64,000 nucleotides of DNA from JAUIKM01 sp964445695. Its GTDB lineage: Bacteria; Bacteroidota; Ignavibacteria; Kapaibacteriales; UBA7675. The number at the start of each line of letters is the position of its first letter. Position 1 is the stretch's first letter. Positions 42,938 to 51,609 of the stretch are shown piece by piece. The notes under the pieces were generated by a model. The model searched no databases, was not told the DNA's origin, and worked only from the letters and a program-made list of their open reading frames with translations. Both the position numbers and the translations under genes were made by a program. The stretch is from contig CAYULF010000004.1 of assembly GCA_964445695.1 (NCBI GenBank), positions 186,001-250,000 on the forward strand. The letters are read 5' to 3'.

Positions 42938-44632
42938 ATGTTAATCAAGAAAAGCACCGGCATGTGCACTCTATTCGCGGCAATCAATTTCATCACACTG
43001 CTCCTGACGTATAACGGCGCAGTCGCACAGAACATCGTAATCAATGAATTGTTCGCACGCGCCGACGACACAACACCCGAGTGGATCGAACTTTTTAACA
43101 CGGAGAAACGCGCCCGCAATCTGTCCGGTATGATAGTTGCCGATAAAAGTTCAAGCAAGGAAATCCCCGACTTTCGAATAGATGCCGAATCGTATATCGT
43201 TTTGTGCGTTGACAGCAGCTTGATGCGTCTGCGCTATGACCTGCCGGAACGTATTGACTTGCTTGAGGTTAAGCTACCTTCTTTGAACAATGGCGGCGAT
43301 GAATTGCGACTGTTTAACAGCGATGGCGAGCTTCTTGACTCTGTAGCTTATTCAGGCACCCAGGTTTTGGCAGCGGTGTCGTTGGAACGCAAGGAAGCAG
43401 AACGGGATGGTTTTGCGCCTGACAACTGGGCCTTTTCCGTCCACCCGGATGGAGCGACACCCGGCAGATTCAACAGCACAACTCCCGTGGATATTGATCT
43501 TGTCTGCACGTCCGTAACATCGCAGGAAAAACAAGTGCGGTTAGGTTGTTTGAATGCCGGTAAAAAGGATCTTGAGGACATTTCTGTCAGGCTGGTCATA
43601 CAGATTGATGGCCGCCCGGCATTCAGTGCTGACAGCAGTTTGACGTTTCTGGCAGCTACCGATTCAACTGCATTTGTTTTTAACCACACGTTGGAAACAT
43701 CCGGCTGGTACAGCTGCGTTGCGACCGTACACGTCGATGGGGACGAGAAACCAGGAAATGACAGCATCACATCGACTCTATACTTGGATGCGGGCACGGA
43801 CAAAATCATTATCTCGGAGATCATGTTTCGTCCGTTGCCGGGTCGGGCCGAATACGTTGAACTGCACAATACGGGCAATGACACAACGGACATACGGTCC
43901 TGGCGCTTGCTCCATTCGGCCAAAGGCGGGATTGCCGACAGTCTGATTCTCGCAATTCCACCGTATTGCGAAAAAGGCGTTCACATCGCCCCGGAGGGTT
44001 CACTGGCGGTCTGTTGGAACACAGCGCTTTTTGCACAGTTTCCCGGTCTGAAAGAGTGCGGTAATGCGCTGTTTGTCGATCAATCATATAACCTTCGAGC
44101 CGGCGGAGGGACGTTGATGCTGGCAAACCCCAATGGGCGGATTGTCGACTCCGTGTGTTTCAGTCCCAATTTGCACCTGGTTCCACTCAACGCGCAGCAG
44201 GGCCGCAGCCTCGAACGCAATATCAGTTCCGGGACGCCGCAATTTGAGCGTGACTGGACAACCAGCGCAGATGAACGCGGCGGCAGTGCGGGAGAATCGA
44301 ATCGCACTTCAGACATTCCGACGAGAGGGTCGATTGAAATACAACCGAATCCATTGCTGTTGGGCGAGTCTCCGGCGGTAACACATATCAGCTATCGGGT
44401 GCCGTTCAGCCACTCATTTGTTCGCGTTCAGATCTTTGACAGCGAAGGAAGACAGGTGGCGACTCTTTTGGATGCGCAGTTCAGTGCGGCGCATGGCAGC
44501 ACTGAATGGGACGGTCGCGATGATCGCGGTGCTCAGGTTAATCCCGGAGTGTACATCGTTCAGGTCGAAGCTGCCGCATACTCTGCGGCTGAGGTACACT
44601 GCGAGGCAGACCTGCTGCTCGTTGGAAGATGA
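42938..44632 (+). CDS. Secreted lamin-tail-domain protein with FlgD-like C-terminus
   Basis: 564 residues. A signal peptide (LFAAINFITLLLTYNGAVAQ) is followed by two lamin-tail domains. The first (30-185) has IVINELFARADDTTPEWIEL, NNGGDELRLFNSDGELLDS and TPGRFN. The second (290-430) has IIISEIMFRPLPGRAEYVEL and GGGTLMLANPNGRIVDS. An Ig-like segment of about 90 residues lies between them. The last 95 residues (QPNPLLLGESPAVTHISYRV, EWDGRDDRGAQVNPGVYIVQ) are a FlgD-like/FN3 domain typical of secreted FCB proteins. By family knowledge such proteins are surface structural proteins, and sometimes hold nucleases, but none is visible here. It stands in front of ppk1 with a gap of 251 bp. Confidence 0.8.
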   Translation: MLIKKSTGMCTLFAAINFITLLLTYNGAVAQNIVINELFARADDTTPEWIELFNTEKRARNLSGMIVADKSSSKEIPDFRIDAESYIVLCVDSSLMRLRYDLPERIDLLEVKLPSLNNGGDELRLFNSDGELLDSVAYSGTQVLAAVSLERKEAERDGFAPDNWAFSVHPDGATPGRFNSTTPVDIDLVCTSVTSQEKQVRLGCLNAGKKDLEDISVRLVIQIDGRPAFSADSSLTFLAATDSTAFVFNHTLETSGWYSCVATVHVDGDEKPGNDSITSTLYLDAGTDKIIISEIMFRPLPGRAEYVELHNTGNDTTDIRSWRLLHSAKGGIADSLILAIPPYCEKGVHIAPEGSLAVCWNTALFAQFPGLKECGNALFVDQSYNLRAGGGTLMLANPNGRIVDSVCFSPNLHLVPLNAQQGRSLERNISSGTPQFERDWTTSADERGGSAGESNRTSDIPTRGSIEIQPNPLLLGESPAVTHISYRVPFSHSFVRVQIFDSEGRQVATLLDAQFSAAHGSTEWDGRDDRGAQVNPGVYIVQVEAAAYSAAEVHCEADLLLVGR

Positions 44633-44883
44633 ATCGCAGATGACAATTTCAAATTCACTGTCGATGGAACACGGACTTCTGATGACTTCCGGCGATTAGA
44701 TACCCTCAATGTTTGACGTCGAGGCAATCTTGTACCGGCGTTGCAAGCGGCGTGAGTTGAAATCGACGCTGGTCCAGCGGTCGTTGAATGCCCTTTTTGA
44801 GTATTTTTGCACACTCCAGTGCAAAGTTCTCGGCAAAGGTTTGTTCACTCTTCGTCACGGTGCTTATGTCCAGCGCAAGTGCA

Positions 44884-47040
44884 ATGCCTCGCAAGTCCAA
44901 GAATAAATCCAAAAACAAGGAACGCTCTCTTGTTCAGGAGCGCGATCTGCACGATCCGGATCTGTATTTCAACCGCGAATTGAGCTGGATTGAGTTCAAC
45001 CGGCGTGTGCTGGAAGAAGCCGAGGACAGCAACCATCCTCTGCTGGAGCGCCTGAAATTCATTTCGATTTTCACGTCCAACCTCGATGAGTTTTTCATGA
45101 TCCGCGTTGCTGGTCTGAAGGAGCAGCACTCCGCCAGCGTAGTCAATCTTTCGCCCGATGGAATGTCGGCGCAGGAGCAATTGGACGAAATCCGCGAGCG
45201 CCTGGCGCCCTTGATTGAGCGGCAGTTCAATGTTCTACACAGCGACATCATGCCGCAACTGGCGAATCACAATCTGATTATTCACCCCTACTCTACACTG
45301 CCGAATCGCGATCGCCTGCACCTGCGAGAGTACTTTACGCGCAACCTGCTGCCGTTGCTGACGCCTCTGGCCGTCGATCCGGCTCACCCGTTTCCGCACG
45401 TATTGAATCGTTGGCTGAACGTACTTTTTGTCATCGCCTCCCCGGGCGAACATACTACCGACCAGCACCGTTATGCCGTGCTGCAGCTGCCGCCCGGTCT
45501 CTCGCGTTTTATTCCATTGGAACGGCGCCACGGACATCACTTTGTGATGATGGGTGAAATTATTCAGGCCAACGCTGATTTGCTTTTCCCCGGCTTTACG
45601 ATTGAAGAATCGTATACTTTCCGCGTCATTCGCGACGCCGATATTGAGATTGCCGAGGACGAGGCCAGCGATTTGCTGACAGAGATGGAGGAACAGGTGC
45701 GTAACCGGCGCTGGGGATCTCCGGTGATGCTGGAAACGGAAGAAAGTTTGCCCGCCCACCTGACTTCAATGTTGCGAGAGATTCTCGACCTGGAAGACAA
45801 AGACATTTACAAGGTTAAAGGTCCGCTCAATCTGTCCGACTTCATGGTACTGACAGACGTCAACCTTCGTTCGCTCAAGTTCCGACCATTTGCGACGCGA
45901 CCGTTGCAGGACTTTAATACAGAAGGAACTTCGGTCTTCACGGCGATCCGACGCCAGGACCTCATGGTCCATCACCCTTTTGACTCGTTCTCACAGAACG
46001 TCGTCAAATTCCTGGATGCCGCGGCTGCCGACCCGAAGGTAATGGCAATCAAGTTAACTCTTTACCGAACGGGCGGCGATTCACCGATTATCGAAGCACT
46101 CAAAAGAGCTGCTGAAAACGGCAAACAGGTGATTGCATTTGTAGAGTTGAAAGCCCGTTTTGACGAACAAAACAACATCATCTGGGCGCGAGCGCTTGAA
46201 CAGGCGGGTGTGCATGTTGTTTATGGTATTATCGGGCTCAAGACACATTGCAAAATTGCAATGGTCGTACGGCGCGACGACGACCGCATTCGCACCTACC
46301 TGCATCTTTCGACCGGGAACTACAATCAAAAAACGGCGCGCCTGTACACGGACATCGGATACTTCAGCGCTCGCGAAGACTTTGAGGAAGATGCAATCAA
46401 CCTGTTTAACCTTTTGACGGGATATTCTGAAAACAAAGAGTGGCGCAGACTTGCGGTTGCACCGATCAATCTGAGTTCACGCGTCATTGAAATGATTGAC
46501 CGCGAGGTAAAACTCCATACTAGCGAATCTCCTGGTGAGATTCTGATCAAAATTAACTCGCTCGTCGACGACAAAATAATACGCGCTTTGTACCGCGCCT
46601 CGCAGGCCGGCGTCAAGATTCGCCTTGTTGTTCGCGGCATCTGCTGCCTGAAACCCGGTATTCCCGGGATCAGTGAAAACATCGAAGTTCGCAGTGTTTT
46701 GGGTCGTTTTCTCGAACACACGCGAATCCTGTGCTTCCGCAACGGCGGCAATGAAGAATACTATCTGACGAGTGCGGATCTTATGCCGCGCAACCTCTAC
46801 CGACGCGTCGAAATAATGTTTCCGGTGCTCGAAGACAAACGCAAGGCAGAATTACGTGACATCCTGGAAGTATACTGGGACGACAATGTCAAATCGCGTC
46901 GCCTTCTGGCGGACGGCACTTATGAATATGTTAAAGCGGCCGAAGGTGAAAAACCCATGTCCGCCCAGCAACATTTTCTCAATCAACTGCGTCGCACGAT
47001 GCAGCGCAGCAGTCGCGCCAAACGTTTGCTGTCCAATTGA
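44884..47040 (+). CDS. ppk1: Polyphosphate kinase 1
   Basis: 718 residues from the ATG at 44884, chosen because it gives family length; the frame is open to 44788. It transfers the terminal phosphate of ATP to polyphosphate. Domains in order: N (YFNRELSWIEFNRRVLEEAE), head, and C1/C2. The histidine in YLHLSTGNYN (H474) matches the phosphorylated residue of the family. H612 in RFLEHTRILCFRNGG is the second active-site histidine. Also seen are IALKLTLYRTGGDSP-like (AIKLTLYRTGGDSPIIEAL) and FVELKARFDEQNNI. The N-terminal PRKSKNKSKNKER is basic and extra. No ppx is nearby. The permease gene follows at 43 bp. Confidence 0.93.
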   Translation: MPRKSKNKSKNKERSLVQERDLHDPDLYFNRELSWIEFNRRVLEEAEDSNHPLLERLKFISIFTSNLDEFFMIRVAGLKEQHSASVVNLSPDGMSAQEQLDEIRERLAPLIERQFNVLHSDIMPQLANHNLIIHPYSTLPNRDRLHLREYFTRNLLPLLTPLAVDPAHPFPHVLNRWLNVLFVIASPGEHTTDQHRYAVLQLPPGLSRFIPLERRHGHHFVMMGEIIQANADLLFPGFTIEESYTFRVIRDADIEIAEDEASDLLTEMEEQVRNRRWGSPVMLETEESLPAHLTSMLREILDLEDKDIYKVKGPLNLSDFMVLTDVNLRSLKFRPFATRPLQDFNTEGTSVFTAIRRQDLMVHHPFDSFSQNVVKFLDAAAADPKVMAIKLTLYRTGGDSPIIEALKRAAENGKQVIAFVELKARFDEQNNIIWARALEQAGVHVVYGIIGLKTHCKIAMVVRRDDDRIRTYLHLSTGNYNQKTARLYTDIGYFSAREDFEEDAINLFNLLTGYSENKEWRRLAVAPINLSSRVIEMIDREVKLHTSESPGEILIKINSLVDDKIIRALYRASQAGVKIRLVVRGICCLKPGIPGISENIEVRSVLGRFLEHTRILCFRNGGNEEYYLTSADLMPRNLYRRVEIMFPVLEDKRKAELRDILEVYWDDNVKSRRLLADGTYEYVKAAEGEKPMSAQQHFLNQLRRTMQRSSRAKRLLSN

Positions 47041-47083
47041 TTACACGTTCAGCCCTTCCGGGCTATCGATCCTGTTTTAGCCG

Positions 47084-48328
47084 ATGAATATTCCGTTTTG
47101 GGTTGCCAGGCGCTATGTCTTCGCCCGGCACTCGTTTAACTTCATTACGATCATCACAACGATTTCTATCGTTGGCATTGCAATCGGTGTCGCTGCTCTT
47201 ATCAGTGTCACGTCGATTTTCAATGGATTCCGGATGTTGGCCGAAACGCTGCTGATCGGTTTTGACCCGCATGTTCGGGTCTCCGCGGCGGAGGGCGCCT
47301 GGATTGAGAACGCCGATTCGCTTGCGGCCGAATTGGAGTCGACCGACTACGTCCAAGCTGTTTCGCCTGTGATTTCGGGTAAAGTCGTGGCTTCAGTCGG
47401 TAAAACCATCCACGTGTTTCAACTTCACGGAGTTGACTCCGCCGGTTTCATGGCCGTGTCCGGGTTGCGCCGCAATATGGTCGGCGGCACCTTCCAGCTA
47501 AGCCCGCAAGACGGTCGCCCACAGGTGATTCTCGGCATTGCACTAGCCGACAAAATCGGCTCGTTTGTCGATGATTCACTCATGCTACTTTCACCGGCGG
47601 CACTTGAACAGACTGTCATCTACTCGGCTTTACCTGCCGCGCAGCAGGCGCGGGTAAGCGGCATCTTTCAGCTGAATCACAAGGAATACGACGCATTTCA
47701 CGGCTATACTTCACAATCCACGGCGCGCAATCTATTCAAGGCTCCGGCCGGTGCGGCTATGTATCTGGATATCAGATCTCAGGATGTTAAACACAGCGAC
47801 GAAATCGCGGCTGCACTGCGCGCCAAACTAGGTGAAAACTACCACTTGGAGACATGGTACGACCTGCACCGCGAGCTGTACAACGTGATGCGTTTCGAAC
47901 GTATGGCGGCTTTCACGGTCCTGACCATCATCATTCTGATTGCTGTGTTTAATGTTTTTGCTTCTCTCACGATGACGGTCAAAGAAAAACACGCGGAGAT
48001 CGGGATTCTGAAAGCGCTGGGCGCGACGCCAAAAATGATCATTCAGATTTTCATCAACGAGAGCATTGTAATCGGCGGAATCGGCACTCTGAGCGGGGCG
48101 CTGTTGGGCCTTGGGCTTTGTCTGGGCCAACAGGAATTCGGCTGGTTTGCGCTGGACACGAGCAAATACATCGTGCCGGCCATTCCGGTTGAAATCCACT
48201 CATTTGACGTGATTTTCACCATAGTCCTTGCGCTGGGACTGACATTGCTGGCGGGCTGGTATCCTGCGCGCAGTGCGGCCCAGGTACGCACCGCTCGCGC
48301 TTTGATGATTGAGCAGGCGCTGCAGTAG
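47084..48328 (+). CDS. Lipoprotein-releasing ABC transporter permease (LolC/LolE-like)
   Basis: 414 residues, the usual LolC/E length. Visible are the first membrane span (FITIITTISIVGIAIGVAAL), a large periplasmic domain (about 55-265), and three C-terminal spans (AAFTVLTIIILIAVFNVFAS, then VIGGIGTLSGALLGLGLCLG, then VIFTIVLALGLTLLAGWYPA). The cytoplasmic coupling loop is KHAEIGILKALGATPKMI. Such permeases work with LolD ATPase to release lipoproteins to LolA at the inner membrane. No lolD gene is adjacent, so the ATPase is elsewhere. A MacB-like role is less likely because of the LolCE-type N-terminus (FWVARRYVFARHSFNFI). Confidence 0.88.
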   Translation: MNIPFWVARRYVFARHSFNFITIITTISIVGIAIGVAALISVTSIFNGFRMLAETLLIGFDPHVRVSAAEGAWIENADSLAAELESTDYVQAVSPVISGKVVASVGKTIHVFQLHGVDSAGFMAVSGLRRNMVGGTFQLSPQDGRPQVILGIALADKIGSFVDDSLMLLSPAALEQTVIYSALPAAQQARVSGIFQLNHKEYDAFHGYTSQSTARNLFKAPAGAAMYLDIRSQDVKHSDEIAAALRAKLGENYHLETWYDLHRELYNVMRFERMAAFTVLTIIILIAVFNVFASLTMTVKEKHAEIGILKALGATPKMIIQIFINESIVIGGIGTLSGALLGLGLCLGQQEFGWFALDTSKYIVPAIPVEIHSFDVIFTIVLALGLTLLAGWYPARSAAQVRTARALMIEQALQ

Positions 48329-48682
48329 CCCAGGATATCCAAGCACTTTGCCAATACTGAACTCTGTCCTGCTTTCCGCTGCCGGTGATCAGACCTGGAA
48401 TTATGAACTTCTTGGCTTTCGCTGCATACGCATTACGCTGCTGGTGATTACAGCCATATAGTTCTTGTGATGCTCGCTTCCGGTGATGACCGATCTTGTG
48501 TAGATTGAAATCATGAAAGAACTGAATTTAATTTGAATGAACACTGCTCTGAATTAATCCTGCGCGGACGATAATTTCCCATGACTGTTTGCACTCCAGA
48601 TTGAATGCCAGGCTTTAACAACTCCGTTTTTGTCCGGTTAACAGTACCAGATTTGAGTAAGGGTTGAGTTCAGGCCGTACTT

Positions 48683-48780
48683 TCCCCTTGATCAGGGGAC
48701 CGCCCCGCCGCCACCACGGTCGAGTTCCTCCACGTTCAGACACACTCCTCCCACCCTGCATCGTGTGCAGTTTTTTTTGA
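48683..48780 (+). repeat. ~100-bp dispersed repeat with terminator hairpin, copy 2
   Basis: The counterpart of 42438-42547, sharing CCCCGCCGCCACC, CACTCCTCCCACCCTGC and the end hairpin. Here the stem is CTGCA/TGCAG (48756-48770) followed by eight Ts (48771-48778). That makes it a likely intrinsic terminator for the plus-strand transcript ending with the LolC/E gene, about 430 bp downstream of its stop. Confidence 0.7.
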
Positions 48781-49018
48781 GTGATTCAGTCGCGGATGCC
48801 CCGTGCCGCCAGCTGCACAGGTCTCATGACAAGCATACGCGTTTAACTGGTCTCGTCCCAATGCAAAACATTGAACGTTGGTCGGAACATGGTTAACCGG
48901 TCGGAATTAACCGATAAACGGATCGTCTCATTCCTGTGAACTTGTAGAATGCGGCCTCAGAACCTCAAGTCTCAAGCCTGCCTCCAAACTTGAAACCGCA
49001 GAACAAACAAGAAAAAAA

Positions 49019-49147
49019 CAAGCCGGAAGTGCGTCAGCACAAGGGCGAAGTGTTCTGGAGTCAAGCCAGACGTACATCAGCACAAAACCGAAGTATTCCC
49101 AAGGCAAGCCGGAAGTGTGTCGATACAAGAACGAAGCGATCAACCAT
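49019..49147. repeat. Three tandem 43-bp repeats
   Basis: Units 49019-49061, 49062-49104 and 49105-49147 are each exactly 43 bp. Each begins CAAGCCGGA or CAAGCCAGA and shares GT(G/A)..TC..., ACAA..., CGAAG at matching places. A shortened, diverged fourth unit may begin at 49148 (CAAGCAAACAAG). 43 is not a multiple of three, so the array is not a protein repeat. Confidence 0.8.
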
Positions 49148-49394
49148 CAAGCAAACAAGAGGCAGGTAGAAACAAAAGCGCTAAACTGCAACGTGGCAAG
49201 TCGTGTATCCGGTGGCAAAACCGATCAATTTGAATTGGACCAAATTTCGCGATCAGTGGCACTCGAATCTAGCCGGAATTCTCGCAAAAAAAGAATGTGT
49301 ACGAACACCCGGATCAGCACACCATATTTCTCGCCGGAACGACGTGTGTGCAAACTGCGAACGCCCACAGGCTGAGTTTGTTTAACTCTGCCGA

Positions 49395-50384
49395 CTACAA
49401 TATCTGCAGCATGCGCCGCGCCCGCGCCACAAGTTCGCCGTCCGGGTAAGTATCAACCAGTTGCTGGAAGTATTTGCGCGCCTGGTCCGTGTCGTCGAGT
49501 TTAACATGAGCGTTGCCGAGCAGAATCAGCACAGCCTGCACCTCGTCCGGATAACTGCCGGAGTTGAGGAATTCCAGAAAAAAGTTAATCGATTCCTGCC
49601 ACTGCCCCGCACCATAGTAAGCCTCGCCCAGCCAGCGGAAGGTTTTGGCGCGTACAAAAGGATCGTCGTTGTCATCGAGCACAAGAAGCAGCGAGTCGGC
49701 GGCCTGAAGATAGTTGCGCCGGCGGATATGATCGAGTCCGTCGTAGTATCGCTGCGGAAAAACCGGTGGATTGACAATTCGCCGGTCCGGATTAAACTCC
49801 TGCGCAAGACTTTTCGGTTCGTTTAAAGCATCAGCTCCGGAATTAACCGACTTTTTGGACTGTCTGGTCTTTTTGGGCGGGTCCGGCTGCAGAATAACGA
49901 CATCGTCTTCGCCGGACTTTGAGTCCGCAGTCGCATTGTTGACATCGCCGGTGGCAAGTTGAGTCGTCGCCTCGTCGGGCAACAAAAACGTCTCCGGATC
50001 CTGTTCAACTGCCGAAGGTTTGTCGCCTGTGGCATTTGGGCTCTGAGTGACGAAGGGAGAATCCTGCACCAGGCGTCGCAGGTCGGCAAGGTCGGACTTG
50101 ACATCGGCAAGGTCGGTGCGAATAGCCTGAATATCAGTCTGCATGGCCGCCTGTCGTTCCTCAATTGAACGCATTTGCTCACGCAAGGTCGGAAGGCGAC
50201 GCGGTGGCTGTTGCACCGCGCCGGTATCAACAGGAGCGCCATCGGCAAACTGAACGTCCGTCGAATCGGCGGAAACGGTGTCGGCTGACTGTGCGTCCGT
50301 GCCCTGAAAGAGACTGCATGAATGCAGCAACAGGGCCAGAATACTTGCCGTTACAACCAGACTAAAATGTTTAACACTTTGCAT
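49395..50384 (-). CDS. YbgF/CpoB-like periplasmic TPR lipoprotein
   Basis: 329 residues. The N-terminus SLVVTASILALLLHSCSLF has a lipobox (LLHSC), so it should be a lipoprotein and not free in the periplasm. Residues 65-110 form a coiled coil (REQMRSIEERQAAMQTDIQA, then IRTDLADVKSDLADLRRLV) as in CpoB. A low-complexity linker follows (115-205). The C-terminal third has TPR units: YYDGLDHIRRRNYLQAADSL, WLGEAYYGAGQWQESINFFL and LLGNAHVKLDDTDQARKYFQ. CpoB works with the Tol-Pal system and penicillin-binding proteins during constriction. No tol genes are adjacent, so a general BamD-like or TPR role is also possible. It follows egtD by 49 bp and may share its transcript. Confidence 0.7.
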   Translation of the reverse strand: MQSVKHFSLVVTASILALLLHSCSLFQGTDAQSADTVSADSTDVQFADGAPVDTGAVQQPPRRLPTLREQMRSIEERQAAMQTDIQAIRTDLADVKSDLADLRRLVQDSPFVTQSPNATGDKPSAVEQDPETFLLPDEATTQLATGDVNNATADSKSGEDDVVILQPDPPKKTRQSKKSVNSGADALNEPKSLAQEFNPDRRIVNPPVFPQRYYDGLDHIRRRNYLQAADSLLLVLDDNDDPFVRAKTFRWLGEAYYGAGQWQESINFFLEFLNSGSYPDEVQAVLILLGNAHVKLDDTDQARKYFQQLVDTYPDGELVARARRMLQIL

Positions 50385-50433
50385 CGTCGGATTCCTCCAA
50401 CCTTGCGTTTAAAACCAAAATCCGCAACCGGAA

Positions 50434-51456
50434 CTATGCGTCACCCTGCTGCGGCACGACCATGTAGTGCACGCCAAAATACGAATTGTCGTCCATCCAG
50501 GTCTGACGAAGTTCGTAGCCGGTTTCTGCGGCAAGCGCACGCACCTTTTCCGGCGTGTATTTATGAGAGCACTCGGTATGAATGCGTTCGCCAGTCTGAA
50601 TTGAAAAACTCTGACCGCCGAGTTCAACCACGTGACTCGACTGCGACTCCAGATGCATTTCCATGCGCGCCAGATTCGGGTTAAACACCGCAATGTGTTT
50701 GTATTCGTCCACGGGAAAGTTTGCACCGAGTTCGCGATTGATGCGAGTTAACACATTCAGATTGAACGCCGCCGTAATGCCGGCCGAGTCATCATATGCT
50801 TTTTGCAGAACATTGCGATCCTTGATCAGGTCGGTCCCCAGCAGAAAACCGTCGCCCGGCCGAAGCAAACTGTTAATAGAACGCAGCAGCTTGCGCGCCT
50901 CGACCTGTTCAAAGTTTCCGATGGTCGATCCCGGAAAATATATGACCGTCTGATCCGAGCCGCAAAAATCCTGTTCTTTGACCCAGCGCACGCCGTCGAG
51001 GAAGTCGGCGCAAACGGCGCGAACATTGAGCTCGGGGAAACGGCTGCTCAGATCGGCAGCCGTCTTAAACAAAAAGTCCCGCGAAATATCGATTGGAACA
51101 TAGGTCAGATTAATACCGCGCCGTGCCGCTTCGCGCAGCAAGTAAAGCGTTTTGACGCTGGCGCCGCTGCCAAGTTCCACAAGTGTAGTATTCCGGGCAA
51201 ACTCGGCACACATCTCCGCCTGATACCGCTGCATTATGCCGATTTCCGTGCGTGTGACATAGTATTCGTCAAGCTCGGTAATCTCTTCGAACAATTCCGA
51301 TCCGCGTTCGTCGTAAAAATATTTTGGCTGCAGTGTCTTGGGCGTAGCGGCAAGTCCGGCGAGTGTGTCGGCCAGAAATGTATCGCTCGGAACGTGAAGG
51401 TCAATTTGTTTAAGTCGGTCAACAGGATTGCCGACATTCATTTCTGTGTCCAGCAT
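50434..51456 (-). CDS. egtD: L-histidine N(alpha)-methyltransferase
   Basis: 340 residues from the ATG at 51456; a TTG five codons earlier is in frame. It trimethylates histidine with S-adenosylmethionine to hercynine, the first step of ergothioneine synthesis. Family marks are LQPKYFYDERGSELFEEITE, DEYYVTRTEIGIM, the SAM site TTLVELGSGASVKTLYLL, YVPIDISRDFLFKTA, FPGSTIGNFE, and LLGTDLIKDRNVLQKAYDD with FNLNVLTRINRELGANF. The C-terminal ECSHKYTPEKVRALAAETGY is also typical. It follows egtB by 153 bp on the same strand. Confidence 0.93.
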   Translation of the reverse strand: MLDTEMNVGNPVDRLKQIDLHVPSDTFLADTLAGLAATPKTLQPKYFYDERGSELFEEITELDEYYVTRTEIGIMQRYQAEMCAEFARNTTLVELGSGASVKTLYLLREAARRGINLTYVPIDISRDFLFKTAADLSSRFPELNVRAVCADFLDGVRWVKEQDFCGSDQTVIYFPGSTIGNFEQVEARKLLRSINSLLRPGDGFLLGTDLIKDRNVLQKAYDDSAGITAAFNLNVLTRINRELGANFPVDEYKHIAVFNPNLARMEMHLESQSSHVVELGGQSFSIQTGERIHTECSHKYTPEKVRALAAETGYELRQTWMDDNSYFGVHYMVVPQQGDA

Positions 51457-51609
51457 GGGAATTCGTTTCAAAGTACACTATGGTGAGACAACATTCGGTT
51501 CAGGAAGCGGCAGTTAATCAGACCAGAATCGACCAAAACAAGATTCAACCGCCTTGATCTCAAATGCCGGCGCAATTACAACCAGACCTCGTGAGTTTAA
51601 CATGACAGA

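Larger units (their letters stand above)
48329..49394. other. Intergenic stretch of about 1060 bp rich in repeats
   Basis: No gene is supported. From left to right it has three short loosely similar words ending GGTGAT (48384, 48440 and 48483 regions). Then comes the dispersed repeat with terminator at 48683-48780, then a segment rich in GGTTAACCGG-like words (48890-48930), then three 43-bp tandem units at 49019-49147. The rest up to 49394 is featureless. The stretch lies between convergent genes (48328 plus, 49395 minus). Confidence 0.55.
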
